NCBI GenBank assembly: GCA_900088475.1
Contig: FLMG01002456.1
Span: 128,635 to 192,634, forward strand
Length of the DNA: 64,000 bases
DNA from: Hyphochytrium catenoides
Taxonomy: Eukaryota > Sar > Hyphochytriomycetes > Hyphochytriales > Hyphochytriaceae
Reading direction: 5' to 3'
Of this stretch, positions 11,438 to 21,993 are shown piece by piece. Position numbers and translations under genes: made by a program. Below the pieces are notes generated by a model. That model searched no databases and was not told the origin of the DNA. It saw only the letters and a program-made list of their open reading frames with translations. Position 1 is the first letter of the stretch. Every line of letters starts with the position of its first letter.

Positions 11438-12619
11438 CTAGCCAAGCTTGGCAAGTGCCTGCGTCATCCACCAACAGCTAATCTTGGCCATAGCAGAGGC
11501 ACCGGACTTCTTCATCATGAATGCGTGATCCCACTCCGGAGAAATTTGAAACCGGACTTTCGGGAAGGTTGACGTGATGTACTCGGCATGTGGGTTCAAG
11601 GGAACCCATCCATCCTTTTCCGCGAAGAGAATAAGCATTTTCTCAGCTGAAAGGTCCATTGCCTCCGAATCTATGGCCAGCAGTTCTTCCATTTCTCCAA
11701 GGGCCATTAGCGTAAAATTGCGTACCACTTGATAGTCAAGGAGCCCCTCTATCGTGCAAGGTACGTACTCCGAAGGCACGACATAAGATCCGAGTAGGGA
11801 CTTCACTGCGCCAGGGAGAGTGGATAACAGTGCTGCCAGCAGGGCCACTTTCTGGCGATGATGCCTCAATATTGGATGAAAAAATCTCCCATTTGGAGTA
11901 TTTCCGATCTCCATAAGCGTGGGCTGCATCAAGACCATAGAGATGACGGCATCGGGATAGCGCTTCGATAAGTTAAGAGCCATAAAGGCTCCGATAGAGT
12001 GCGCTGCCAGCAGGAACTTGAGGTTGGGATTCTCCTTGAGTCGTAGTTGGATATACTCCCCTTTGTGTTCAGTATTATCAGAAAAAGTATAGAGGTTCGA
12101 CCCGTTGGCCCCAGCATTGTGACCAGTGTGGGATAAGCAGAATACATCTACTTTCCTACCCAACAGCGTATACAGTTCTATCAGATAAGGTACGTAGTAA
12201 CCAGGAACACCAGGGTTGCCAGGAATCATAAGGACTGCTACGTCCTTCTCCCGTTTGGCTCCAACTGCCGGAATTTCGATCTGGTCTACAACCGCACCAC
12301 TAGCGGATAATGTAACGCGCGTCAACCAAACCTCACCGCCATGAAAGCGCTGAAGACACCTTCGCGCATTCTTATCGTCCACTGGACTTTCAGGTCGCAG
12401 GCTGATATCACTCGAGGGCTTTACTGAGCCGTGGATAGGGTGGTGTAGTGTCTCCCAGACAAACCTTCCCGCAAGCGAGGGCACCATCCTAATTGTCAAA
12501 GCCATTGCGATGACGGCGCTGGCAAAGGGGACCCAAAGATATGGGACGGTTTCCAGTTCAGCCCAGGACCAAAAGTGCGCCAGATCTGGCAGCAATGAGA
12601 CATCAAAAATGTCTTCCAT
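11438..12619 (-). CDS. LDAH: Lipid-droplet-associated hydrolase (LDAH-type alpha/beta hydrolase)
   Basis: Intronless 393-aa alpha/beta hydrolase of the LDAH (UPF0554/DUF2305) family, serine hydrolases found on lipid droplets. The ATG at 12619 is used (MEDIFDVSLLP...); the frame continues upstream to 12667 but without an ATG. The first ~60 residues include a hydrophobic segment (PYLWVPFASAVIAMALTIRM) that could anchor the protein. The family block MIPGNPGVPGYYVPYLIEL forms the oxyanion side. The nucleophile elbow is AAHSIGAFMAL, with Ser in the G/A-H-S-I-G context. The acid is probably the Asp in LFAEKDGWVP and the His lies in WDHAFMMK. The usual LDAH length is about 325 aa, so the N-terminus is extended. 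The family call is strong; the exact substrate is unknown even for animal homologues. Confidence 0.85.
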   Translation of the reverse strand: MEDIFDVSLLPDLAHFWSWAELETVPYLWVPFASAVIAMALTIRMVPSLAGRFVWETLHHPIHGSVKPSSDISLRPESPVDDKNARRCLQRFHGGEVWLTRVTLSASGAVVDQIEIPAVGAKREKDVAVLMIPGNPGVPGYYVPYLIELYTLLGRKVDVFCLSHTGHNAGANGSNLYTFSDNTEHKGEYIQLRLKENPNLKFLLAAHSIGAFMALNLSKRYPDAVISMVLMQPTLMEIGNTPNGRFFHPILRHHRQKVALLAALLSTLPGAVKSLLGSYVVPSEYVPCTIEGLLDYQVVRNFTLMALGEMEELLAIDSEAMDLSAEKMLILFAEKDGWVPLNPHAEYITSTFPKVRFQISPEWDHAFMMKKSGASAMAKISCWWMTQALAKLG

Positions 12620-13475
12620 TTCTCTGGTGGTGGTCCGGCACCTATAAAGTAGCTTCCTTAAATGCAAAGAAGGCGAGAGACAGCGGACACAGTGTTCCTA
12701 CCAACAAGTCCCTCGCCTCGAAACTGAGAAGAAGTATCCAACCCGAAACCAGCCAGCCAGACTCCCGGGTCTTCACCCACCTAGAAAGACCTTGGAGCCG
12801 TGAATTGTTCCAGAGATTAGCTCTAAATAAAGGCGTACCAAACTCTTGAAGTATGTTCGCGACTTGCAGACATAGGGGCTCCTACCCTCATGCCAAGGCC
12901 ATGATGGTTACAAATGTACCGTGCAACGTGCATGTAGGTTGGTTGATACTCCTCCTTACTGGTGATGATTTTGAAGAAAAGTGAGCTTCAAAGGAGCGCC
13001 TCCAATTGCTCTCCCTACTCCCTACACATCAGCGGCACATCAGTCTCCAGAGAATGTCTGCCGTGAAAGGGCTGGTAACGGTGATAAAGCTCTGTTGAAG
13101 ATGCAGGCCCCCAAACCGGGACTTCCAATCCAAGGCCAATTAGCTTCGTCTCTTAGAGACCTAGATCCTATGTAGGGAGTCTCTACAAAGGGCGATTCTC
13201 ACTCTGTTGCCATTGAGCCATATCGCACAAGAACTACTAGTAGGTAGACAACGGGGGCTGTTTCCTGACGAAGGCTCGATACTACCACCTACCCATTAAC
13301 CACACATCGTTCATCAGTCACGTTGTTGCTGCTATTGACCGTGCCGAACTTCTGTCATCTTTTGCACCAATGGCCTTCATTGGGGCAAAGTTTCTAGGTG
13401 GAGGTGCTGGCTAGCGCGATCATCATCATCTACAACAAGCCCGACTTGGTGGTGGCCCTTTCTTGGCAACTGAGT
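12620..13475. other. Divergent intergenic region between LDAH and the PhyH gene
   Basis: About 850 bp between two start codons, so it probably carries both promoters. The frame used by the PhyH gene stays open upstream to 13398 but has no ATG before 13476. Nothing else could be supported. Confidence 0.35.
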
Positions 13476-14466
13476 ATGTCCCCATTGAAACTGCCGCGGA
13501 GCTTAATGGCAAAACTTAAAGCTGACTATCAGAGGGACGGCGTCGTATGCGTCCGGCAGTTCCTCGTAGACGACATCATTGAAGTGCTTCGTCACGGCAT
13601 AGAGTATAATATACGGAATCCCAGTCATAGAAGCGTCGTCGCAAGCAGAGCAGATGACCGGGGCCGCTTCTTTGAAGATTTTTGTAATTGGCAAAGGATT
13701 CCAGAATACGACCACGTAATCGCTAGTAGCGCTCTTTCTGAGATTGCAGGCAACTTAACCGGTAGTTCGACTATAAGGCTCTACCACGACCATGTTCTGG
13801 TGAAGGAAGCGTTTACGGAGCAGCGAACACCATGGTATATGTCGCATAGGGTAGTAGGTTGCATCGTTCTCTTCCTCCCTTACTGAAGGTCGTACTGCTG
13901 GTAACCTGCTTCCTTCACAACTACGTAGGCATCAAGACCAACCATATTATAACATTAACGGGTCACAAAACTGCTCAGTTTGGATACCTGTGGATCCAGT
14001 GCCAAGAAGTGCTTCCTTAGAGTTTGTGGCAGGGACCCATAAGGGACCCTGGCTCATGCCCCGATCCTTCATGACCAGTGAGGCCAAATGGTTTCCAGAG
14101 GGTACTTTAAAAGACATTCCAGATATTGACAGCCGTAGAGACGAAGTTGAGATCCTTAGCTGGGACTTGGTGCCAGGCGACGCAATCTTCTTCCATATGC
14201 TGACACTTCATTCGGCTCCCGGCGTGACCGGCGATTTCCGCCGCAGAGCGTTCTCCGTAATTGTCCTAATTTTGTTGCTAGACTGCACTCCTCCTAGTGA
14301 GCTAACCCTTCTCACGCAGGTCCGCTTTATTGGAGATGACATCGTCCATGCTCCCAGGCCATGGAAAACATCGCCCAGCTTTCCAGAGATAGACGGGGTG
14401 TTGCTTGCTGGGGTCCCTCTAAACCACCCACTATTCCCCGTTCTATGGACGCAACATGACAGTTAA
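13476..14466 (+). CDS. Phytanoyl-CoA dioxygenase (PhyH) family Fe(II)/2-oxoglutarate oxygenase
   Basis: Three exons (13476-13834, 13929-14256, 14320-14466) total 834 nt, 277 aa. The first junction rebuilds a Trp codon and brings together TPW|HQDQPYYNING, which carries the HxD iron ligands. The distal His is in MLTLHSAPGV. The 2-oxoglutarate-binding Arg lies in the RRRAFSVRFIGDD block. The N-terminal YQRDGVVCVRQFLVDDII is typical of the family. PhyH enzymes hydroxylate varied substrates (branched fatty acyl-CoA, alkaloids, halogenated compounds), so no substrate is assigned. No clear peroxisomal targeting signal is seen at either end (C-terminus TQHDS). It is transcribed divergently from LDAH, but no functional link is implied. 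Confidence 0.9.
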
Positions 14467-15702
14467 CATGGACACGAGCGCGCGGGCTGCCATATTCTTG
14501 ACAGTTGCGACTTGGGGCTAGCTTCAGGACAAGTCTCAAAAGTACTACTTTTATTGCTTGACACGACGGTAGTTTCCGTCGGTATATGCTGCTTGCAGCT
14601 GGTGGACCATCCTACTACTCCGGCGGTGCTTAAGCTACTTCGATTCGGGGGAGAAGCACTGACCCTCCTCTCCTTCATGATGCCTTTTCGGAAAGTTTTC
14701 TTGGCGCCTAATGTGAGGAGAAGAGTGCATCGCTCAGAATATAGAAAGAGCTATTCACTTTAAGTAACAGTCTCTCACTTATGCAAGAACATGTCACGGG
14801 CTAAAGTGGCTCTTCCTCACGGTATCTCTTTGTTCTTGGGAGCCAGTAATAATGCATAATAACCTTTCCTTAGTTGTTATAATAGGCCGCCCAGTGTCTG
14901 CAGCAGATGTATAATTCAAACTCTAAGCTGCCACGACCAATTATAAGATGATGAACTACCCAACAACGGTCTCTTGCCTGGGTACGTACACCATCTTTCT
15001 GCACACAACTACCTTTGCCATGCATTTGTCTGTGTTTATGACCGCTTGTTGTCGTGTGGTGCATGGAGTTAGCTAGTGGCCTCTACTATTTCTAGTAACA
15101 AGCAAGTGAATGACATTCGACGAGAGACATCATTGACAGCGGCCACACTACCACTATTTATGAAAGGGTCAGCGCTCCGTCCGCCGAATGTCACGCTACG
15201 ACATCACCTCAACAACCAAACTATTATTCATAATAAGAACTAATCGGTCACTAAATGTACGGCCAGGCAACGTTGCTGACCACTAATTAGAGGTCATATT
15301 TGGTGGCGAGAGGACGCCAGACGTTACACTCAGATACGTGCAGACTAACAGGACTAACAAAACTCTGGATTGATCAAGAAGAGCATATAAAATAAATCGA
15401 CATTATTTCTGACGAACAAGACCCCTAGACTCCGAATCTAGTGGGGCACACAGAGAACTTGAAGTGTAAGCTTACATGGTAGCTGCTGAGCAGCAAGGTA
15501 GTGGAAACCGTGCAAGAGAGCACAGTTTACTACAGTAGGCAGAAAGGAGGCGGAGGAGAGTCTCTCCAGTCGCTCCTCAAAATGCGCTTTAAAAGACAGC
15601 TTTTTTCGTTCTGAGGCGGGCTCCAATAGGAATTGCCAATGGTTATGAGAAGGACAGTGGAGTCTCGAAAGGAGGTGAAGGCCAAGCTGATGTTGTGGGC
15701 CG
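14467..15702. other. Intergenic stretch before the composite repeat
   Basis: About 1.2 kb, AT-richer than the genes around it. Short ORFs on both strands show no motifs and no coherent splice structure. I see no supported feature. Confidence 0.35.
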
Positions 15703-15960
15703 CTAACGGATAGGTTCCCCTGTTCGTTTGATAATCGATAATTGAAGATGTGCTGGAGCTCAACAGAGCTTTTATTTATTGGCAATTCTAGAGATGCAGA
15801 TCTCTCTTACAGAGAAAATTGCGAAGTCCTCTTCTACCAAGGACAGAAGCGGTGAATCGGAATCCCAAGCCGCTACTTGTACGAAGAACAATGCCCCGCA
15901 ATAGATGATAAGTATTCACATGGAAGGTTGTTAAAGGCACGAAACATTCAGCCTTCCAAC
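15703..15960 (+). repeat. Direct repeat copy 1 (~255 bp)
   Basis: Runs from TAACGGATAGGTTCCCCTGT to CCTTCCAAC and is matched, with small indels and substitutions, at 17000-17254 in the same orientation. This copy has frameshifts compared with the other, so it is the more decayed one. It lacks TG...CA ends. Confidence 0.85.
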
Positions 15961-15990
15961 ACTCCCCCGCTGAACTGAGGAAGACTCGAT

Positions 15991-16302
15991 GAGCTCTTTC
16001 TCACCAGTCTCAAACAATTCAACAGCATCTAGGGAAGTGAGCAGAGGAAGCTTAAGTATTGTCCCAGTAGAAGGAATACAGGTTGGAGGAGATGACGGAG
16101 TAGGATACGCTTTCAGATGCTTGACGTGGACAGCTTTCCTGCCCATTTTTAGGCCTTAAGGGTCAGAGCCAGCAATTTCTGCTCTATGTTCTCAAAAATA
16201 AAATCCTGCCAATCTCGGGGGGTTTGAGGTGGGTCAAACTCCAAACTGCTAGACAAGACATCAGCCAGATTCTTCTCCCCCCAGAGATCTATCTGACGAC
16301 GT
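15991..16302 (+). repeat. Left arm of a long inverted repeat (~310 bp)
   Basis: Near-perfect reverse complement of 16657-16983. On the minus strand it encodes a stretch with GRKAVHVKHLKAYPTP, which resembles the short basic tail found after the integrase of Ty3/Gypsy-type polyproteins ('VHV..LK.Y'). A stop and a frame change sit just upstream, so it is a remnant. Confidence 0.8.
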
Positions 16303-16656
16303 TCTCGGCTATCAGTGAAGCACCTAACCTCTCCTTATCTTCGACTAGGCCTCTTTGTCCCTCGTCAGACTTGGGATCAGCACTAATAATATTACTACCT
16401 CTGAATGTAGGAGCTTCATTGGCAGGGCCCTTGCCTCTGTCTCCTTCACCAGAAGCAATACCAGCACTACTCCCCCGCTGAACGCCTCGGACCTTCGCCT
16501 TTCTTCCGTCGAATAAATATCATGATGGCGAACTGCCTGTCCCGGCCTCATTGCCTTTGCAGAGTCACATTGGTCATCAATCAGAGAGCCTCTTTGCTCC
16601 CTATCGTCTTCGGCAAGCCTCTTTGCTTCCCGCTTTGCCTGAGCTATATAGTACAG

Positions 16657-16983
16657 AACGCCATCAGATAGATCTCTGGGGGGAGAAGAATTTGGCTGAT
16701 GTCTTGTCTAGCAGTTTGGAGTTTGACCCACCTCAAACCCCCCGAGATTGGCAGGATTTTATTTTTGAGAAACATAGAGCAGAAATTGCTGGCTCTGACC
16801 CTTAAGGCCTAAGAAAGCAGTGGGGCAGGAAAGCTGTCCACGTCAAGCATCTGAAAGCGTATCCTACTCCGTCACCTCCTCCAACCTGTATTCCTTCTAC
16901 TGGGACTAATACTTAAGCTTCATCTGCTCACTTCCCTAGATGCTGTTGAATTGTTTGAGACTGGTGAGAAGAAGAAAGAGCCC
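16657..16983 (-). repeat. Right arm of the long inverted repeat
   Basis: Reverse complement of the left arm. On the plus strand it holds an open stretch (DLWGEKNLADVLSSSLEFDP and TPRDWQDFIFE) that ends at TAA within 16801-16810. The GRKAVHVKHLKAYPTP stretch follows in another frame. The ~350 bp between the arms is AT/CT-rich and repeats the junction sequence ACTCCCCCGCTGAAC (at 15961 and near 16468). Confidence 0.8.
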
Positions 16984-16999
16984 ATAGCTCAGCTACCAC

Positions 17000-17254
17000 G
17001 TTAACGGATAGGTTCCCCTGTCCGTTTGATAATCGATAATTAAAGACGTGCTGGAGCTCAACAGAGCTCTTTATTGGCAACAATTCTAGACATGCAGATC
17101 TCTCTTACAGAGAAAATTGCGGAAGTCCTCTTCTACCAAGGACAGCAGCAGGGAATCGGAATCCCAAGCCGCTACGAAGAACAATGCCCCGCAATAGATG
17201 ACAACTATTCAGATGGAAGGTTGTTAACCGCACGAAACATTCAACCTTCCAACA
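17000..17254 (+). repeat. Direct repeat copy 2 (~255 bp) with an open reading frame
   Basis: The better-preserved copy. From an ATG at 17092 a frame runs through the repeat and out to 17415 (108 aa, beginning MQISLTEKIAEVLFYQGQQQ). The equivalent frame is broken in copy 1. No family is recognised. It may be a fragment of an element protein rather than a host gene. Confidence 0.6.
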
Positions 17255-17259
17255 GGACA

Positions 17260-17928
17260 ACGAAAGAAACTTCATGTTGCTTCTTGTGCTTTCAAAGGAG
17301 GAGAAGGGAGACGAAACCGAAGGTCTTGCTCATCCGAATCTATCGATCCATTCAAGCTGTTTATCAATTCTCGAGAGTGTCAAGAGATAAAACTACGACC
17401 TCTACAAACGGCTGAGTTCCTGGTACTCGTAGTATCTGAGGATACCTCTCCATAGGTTACTCATCGTCTCATGGTCGTATAGAGTTTTACGAGGTGTGCG
17501 GTACACTTTCGGCTATTCTGCAGCTACGCTCAAAATAGGAGGAAGCTCAAATGTTTGATGACCACTAAATAATCTCATACCGATAACTGACCTTAACGAG
17601 AGTATTAGTAAATACACCTATAGCGGAGACTGTAGCGTTCATGGGCCTGTCAATCTCCCATTCGTATCCGCAAAGCTGTGACTAAGGAGTCACCACGTAC
17701 GCCTATGGTGACTAGGAGCCTAGAATAGCCGGTAAAAGTCACTTCGCGCGCAAGTGCAGTCAGTGAGACGATAGTCTCCCTAATCAGGCCTTTGATGCCC
17801 AAGCTCTATGGTCAGCAGAATCCTTGCCTATTTGTTCTGGTGGAGGCAGTCTCCATCAACTTTTTCGACTCACACGAGTCCGTCGGCAATTGACTAACAG
17901 TGGCGGGTGAATAGCAGATTTTGGGAAT
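17260..17928. other. Intergenic, upstream of the MPP-beta gene
   Basis: About 670 bp. Apart from the end of the repeat-derived frame (to 17415) and a short GTGACT/AGTCAC palindrome near 17678-17693, I see nothing. It probably contains the MPP-beta promoter. Confidence 0.35.
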
Positions 17929-19744
17929 ATGACTTCCGCGATGAAAGTCTCAACTTTGGCACCGCTTTTGAGAAGAAGCGGGCGGGTTGCTCAGTTCTCA
18001 TCTGCCGCAGCGCAATTTCCAAGCTATGTGATCAACTCTCCAGCCACTGAAGTCACCACCCTTCCTAACAAGCTTCGCGTCGCCTCTGAGGTGTGACTGC
18101 TTATATATAGTTAAGAGAACGAAGTGGAGGTCTTAATTCCATGTTTCCGACGCTTTTCTCCTCTGCTCCTCAGGGCGGTCATGGCGAAACGGCAACGGTG
18201 GGCGTCTGGATTGACGCTGGTAGCAGGTATGAGAGCGCCGAAACCAATGGCACAGCCCATTTTTTGGAGCATATGGCTTTCAAGGGCACAATGAAGCGCA
18301 CTCAGCAGCAGCTTGAGGTCGAGATTGAGAACATGGGCGGTCACCTGAATGCCTACACCTCCAGAGAGCAGACAGTTTACTATGCTAAGGTAGAATGTTC
18401 GTTATAATTTCGGGAAATCTGCCTGTGTTCACCGCTAGGTCGACAGGTCTTCAAGAAAGACATACCGAAGGCCATAGACATCTTGGCTGACATTCTTCAA
18501 AACTCGAAACTGGACGAAGATGCGATCAACCGTGAGCGCGATGTGATACTAAGAGAAATGGAAGAGGTCAACAAGCAGCAGGTGAGGGACATGAGGACTT
18601 TTCTGACAGCCATGGTGAGAACAGAAGTGCTCACTTGACTCCATGGTGTTTATGTTAGGAGGAGGTTATCTTTGACCACCTCCATGAGACAGCGTACATG
18701 GGAACCGGCTTGGGTCGGACCATTCTGGGACCGACTGAAAACGTCAAGAGCATTACTAAGCGCCATCTTGAGGACTATATTGCCACACACTACACTGCCC
18801 CGCGTATGGTAATTGCAGGCGCAGGCGCCGTGGATCATGAGCAGTTGGTGGAACTCGCACAGAAATCCTTTGGCAATCTTCCAGAGAAGTCCAAGAACCC
18901 AGCAGCTGCCGAACCAGAGCCAGCTATTTTTACGGTTTGTTCCTTAGTTGTCTAAAGACCAGCCTGGCTATGCCTCTAAGCTACTGTGCTTGATAGGGTT
19001 CTGATGTGAGAATCAGGAACTATGATCTTCCAGTAGCACATGTTGCTCTTGCTTTTGAGTCTTATGGCTGGACCAGCGAGCATGCATTCCCCCTAATGAT
19101 TATGCAGGTATGATAGCTGATGCAAGAGGTAATCTAGGGGAGTTGACGTCTTATCTTTACTTGTTGCAGACCCTTATTGGCGCTTGGGATAGAACATCTG
19201 GGGCAGGGCCCAACATGAGCTCAAAGCTCGGTCAGGCAGTGGCAGAGCGCGGTCTGGCCCACAGCTATACCACCTTCAACACGTGCTATAAGGATACTGG
19301 ACTGTTCGGTGTATACTCTGTGGCAGATAGGTACACCCTGCAGGACCTCGTTTGGTACACCATGGAGTCTCTAGTTCGGTTGGTGCACAAGACCAGCGAC
19401 GAGGAGGTTGACAGAGCGAAGACACAATTGAAGGCGAATATGCTAATGCAGCTTGATGGAAGGTAAGTGGCGTCATGTCGTCACGCATATGGCGGATATG
19501 CTCACTTTATGTCCTTAGCTCTGCGGTCTGCGAGGATATTGGTCGCCAGATGCTCACCTATGGGCGAAGATTAAGCCCAGCCGAGATATTTGCCAGAATT
19601 GACGCTGTAGATGCTTCTGCAGTCCGGTACACTGCAGACCAGGTCATCAATGATCAGGAGCACGCTCTTGCTGCAATTGGACCCATTGAAGGGCTGCCTG
19701 ACTACAACTTCATCAGACGCCGCTCCTACTGGCTGAGGTACTAG
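17929..19744 (+). CDS. PMPCB: Mitochondrial processing peptidase, beta subunit
   Basis: Zinc metallopeptidase (M16B) that, together with the alpha subunit, removes targeting presequences from imported matrix proteins. Seven exons (17929-18090, 18174-18389, 18447-18581, 18659-18934, 18997-19107, 19170-19462, 19519-19744) total 1,419 nt, 472 aa, as expected. The ATG at 17929 begins a basic, Ser-rich presequence ([20 protein letters not shown]). Catalytic inverzincin motif: [14 protein letters not shown], i.e. HxxEH with its two His and Glu, followed by the distal Glu region [16 protein letters not shown]. The intact active site separates it from the alpha subunit, which has a Gly-rich loop instead. 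In some algae and protists the same protein also serves as a Core subunit of complex III; sequence alone cannot tell. Confidence 0.95.
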
Positions 19745-19942
19745 GCACGGCTTGTGTTTTACGTGAGGAAGGGCAGTTAGGAAGCAGCAAGACCATCAGT
19801 TCAGGAGTAATAATTATCAAACACCGACGGACACCTAAGCTTGGTGTTGTTAAATTCAGCTATATTAGTCTTAGCAAGAAATAGAGAGGTTAGCTGCTTG
19901 TCAAGGTTGACACAGCCGAGCTTTCCTGTGGAAAGAAAGCCC

Positions 19943-21047
19943 TCAAAAGGTAAAATGCATGTCTTCAGTATAGCCTAGTTCTTCCAGGGCCGGTAAGCAG
20001 GCAAACTTGATCATCGGAGGGGGGCCACACATGAATATTTGAGTGTCTGCGCCTGGTGATGGTAAATGCTTCTTGATCATGGCCGCGTTTACGAAGCCCG
20101 AACCTTGTTTCCAGTCAGGCGGAGGGCGATCCAATGTGTACCAAACGTGAACTCTTCCTGTTGCTTCCATTGTCTCCAGCTCATCCCTCAGTAAGATATC
20201 GCGCTCAGTCTGGTTGGCAAAGATAAGACTGAACTGCGTCTTGTCACTGCGGATATTTGTACCCGATCAAACTCTTGCTAACCGTCAACATTCACATCAC
20301 CATACCTCTTATCCTTGAGAGCTTGACGAACAATCTGTAACATGGGAGTGATACCGGTGCCGCCTGCGATCATGCCGATGTTTCTCGCAAAGCGCTTCTC
20401 AGGAGCCTCTTTTGGGCGGTTCTGGATTGTGATGCTCCCTCGCCCCACATAGGTGAGTTTTCCCTTGGGGCCCCTCATATCAATGCTATCCCCTATCTTG
20501 AGGTTTTCCAAATACTGCAACAGGAAACGTTAGGAGTCGACAGCGCTTACTTACAGGATATGACTAGTTCCTACCTGGCTCATCTTGCCGCCTTCTGGAA
20601 ACTTGGGATGGACTCCGGCAAAGTAAATTTTAACCACAAAATCCACGTAACCAATCTCATCATCAGAGGTAACCGGAGTATAGGAGCGAGATACCAACTT
20701 CCCATCTGGTCCAGTGTAACTCAGGGAGATGTGCTGCCCAACAGGAAGTCCTAAGATATGCTCCTTGGAAGTCAACGCGAACCGGAACTTCCGGGTATCG
20801 TGGCTGATAACTTCTTTGGCAACAAGCTGGAAGGATACCTTCTCGTCAGGATTAAGAGCTTTCGGCCTGGATGGCTGCTTCTTAACCCATAAGGCAGCTG
20901 CGGCAACGACAAGAGCTGCAATGGTCACGACCACGCCTATCATAGCATGATCCTAGGAAATTGGGAGGCGTCATGATAAGCATCAGTAAAAAAGCGAAAC
21001 CTGTAACTCACCTGAAGAATGGAAGCGGACATGATACTTGCAGTCAT
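19943..21047 (-). CDS. CYB5R: NADH-cytochrome b5 reductase, membrane-anchored
   Basis: FAD enzyme that moves electrons from NADH to cytochrome b5, for lipid desaturation and related reactions, at the ER or outer mitochondrial membrane. Four exons (21012-21047, 20575-20952, 20296-20514, 19943-20239) total 930 nt, 309 aa, the family length. The first 36-nt exon ([12 protein letters not shown]) is inferred from a good donor and an in-frame join; an internal ATG at 20943 would also work. Hydrophobic anchor: [18 protein letters not shown] near residues 17-34. FAD-binding [13 protein letters not shown]-binding [25 protein letters not shown] near the end; terminal FTF, close to the usual F-x-F. The sequence between DV and [10 protein letters not shown] needs a GT donor at 20295 and an ACAAG acceptor to stay open. 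Confidence 0.93.
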
Positions 21048-21993
21048 AACCCCGCCCCTCTCTGGCCCTTCAGGACGTATACGCTGCCGTGAGCCTCCTC
21101 AGCGAAGCTTTCAGCTTCTGTAACTCTGGCACTGCGTTGTGGGCCTAGCAGAACTTCTGCAGGAGTATTGTGACTGATGGTCTCATTGTTGAGGCTTCTG
21201 GGGACTGGTGATGAGAGACAACGCGGGATGATGAGACAAAAGAGGCGAGGAGGATGGATGTGGAACAAGGCAGGACAGTCCTGTGCTACTTCACTGCTGT
21301 CTTCCCTTCCTCCAACGACAAGCCAAATTTTGACAGCTCTTTCGGTCCATGCTGATGACTCAAACACTTGTTGGCTGACTACGGTGAGGAGTGATAACCG
21401 GGAATCCCTTTTGGGTAGTAATCCATTAGTCTAACTGTTTCTGGATCCATCCTTGTTCCACAGGGGTACAGCAGCCGGTACATACAGCCCTACAGCCTAC
21501 AACGCACACGGACAGCTATACTTGGAACAACTTGAAGAAGCATATTGTCCTCGAGGAGTTCTGCTCCCATCAATAGTAGTTCTACAAGCTTGTAAGTGCT
21601 GCTGTTCTCTCTCCCTCCTTCCTCCTACGATGACCTTGAGTTACAAGAACTTTCGTCCAGCAGTCATGCTGTCAGCGCTAGCACACAACGGAGGGCACCT
21701 CTAAGAATACAGCTAGCAGGATCTATAACGATAGCAACATTGTTGGCTAGCGGGACTGAAGTTCAGGATCCCCGGACCAAGGAAGTCTCTAAAAGGCCGC
21801 TCCTGCGAGCAAGCTATGGCCCTGACAGCGCTCCCACTACCAACCTTCAAGCACGCGTCCACGGGCAAGCAGCTGGGCCTCTGGATGGTGTAAATCTGAC
21901 CGTCCAGACTCAAGCTCGACCTGAGTTTCCAAAGTTCGCCGCCGCCTACGGCTTGGAGTTTCGGCACCCAGTACTTTGACGGATCGTACTGCC
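21048..21993. other. Divergent region between CYB5R and the LRR gene
   Basis: About 950 bp. It probably holds both promoters and could hide a 5' exon of the LRR gene. An open plus-strand frame ends at 21979 and a minus-strand frame covers 21713-22141, but neither has motifs and both overlap other sequence. I call no gene. Confidence 0.35.

Larger units (their letters stand above)
15703..17254. mobile_element. Composite transposable-element remnant (direct repeats flanking an inverted repeat)
   Basis: Two ~255-bp direct repeats bracket two ~310-bp inverted arms and a short loop. The direct repeats look like LTRs in size and position but lack TG/CA termini. The arms point opposite ways, so this is not one simple LTR element. 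It may be a nested or rearranged retroelement, or a foldback element inside a duplicated segment. No intact reverse transcriptase or transposase is present in the 1.5 kb. Class is uncertain. Confidence 0.5.

Noticed and set aside
13398-13475. Upstream start for the PhyH gene
   Set aside because: The frame is open but begins with GTG. The first ATG is at 13476, and the family N-terminal motif follows soon after it.
16345-16805. Independent host genes in the repeat region (frames at 16345-16551 and 16551-16805)
   Set aside because: They lie within the loop and arms of the inverted repeat and are part of the element remnant.
15703-17254. A standard LTR retrotransposon with two LTRs
   Set aside because: The direct repeats have no TG...CA ends. 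No primer-binding site or polypurine tract could be shown, and the internal part is only ~1 kb and made of inverted arms. It is kept as an unclassified composite.
17678-17693. GTGACT-AAGG-AGTCAC palindrome as a regulatory site
   Set aside because: A 6-bp stem is expected by chance in a window this long, and there is no second conserved copy near a start codon.
21596-21979. 127-codon plus-strand frame upstream of the LRR gene as its first exon or a separate gene
   Set aside because: It has no motif and no splice path into the LRR frame that I could support; a competing frame on the other strand is equally open.
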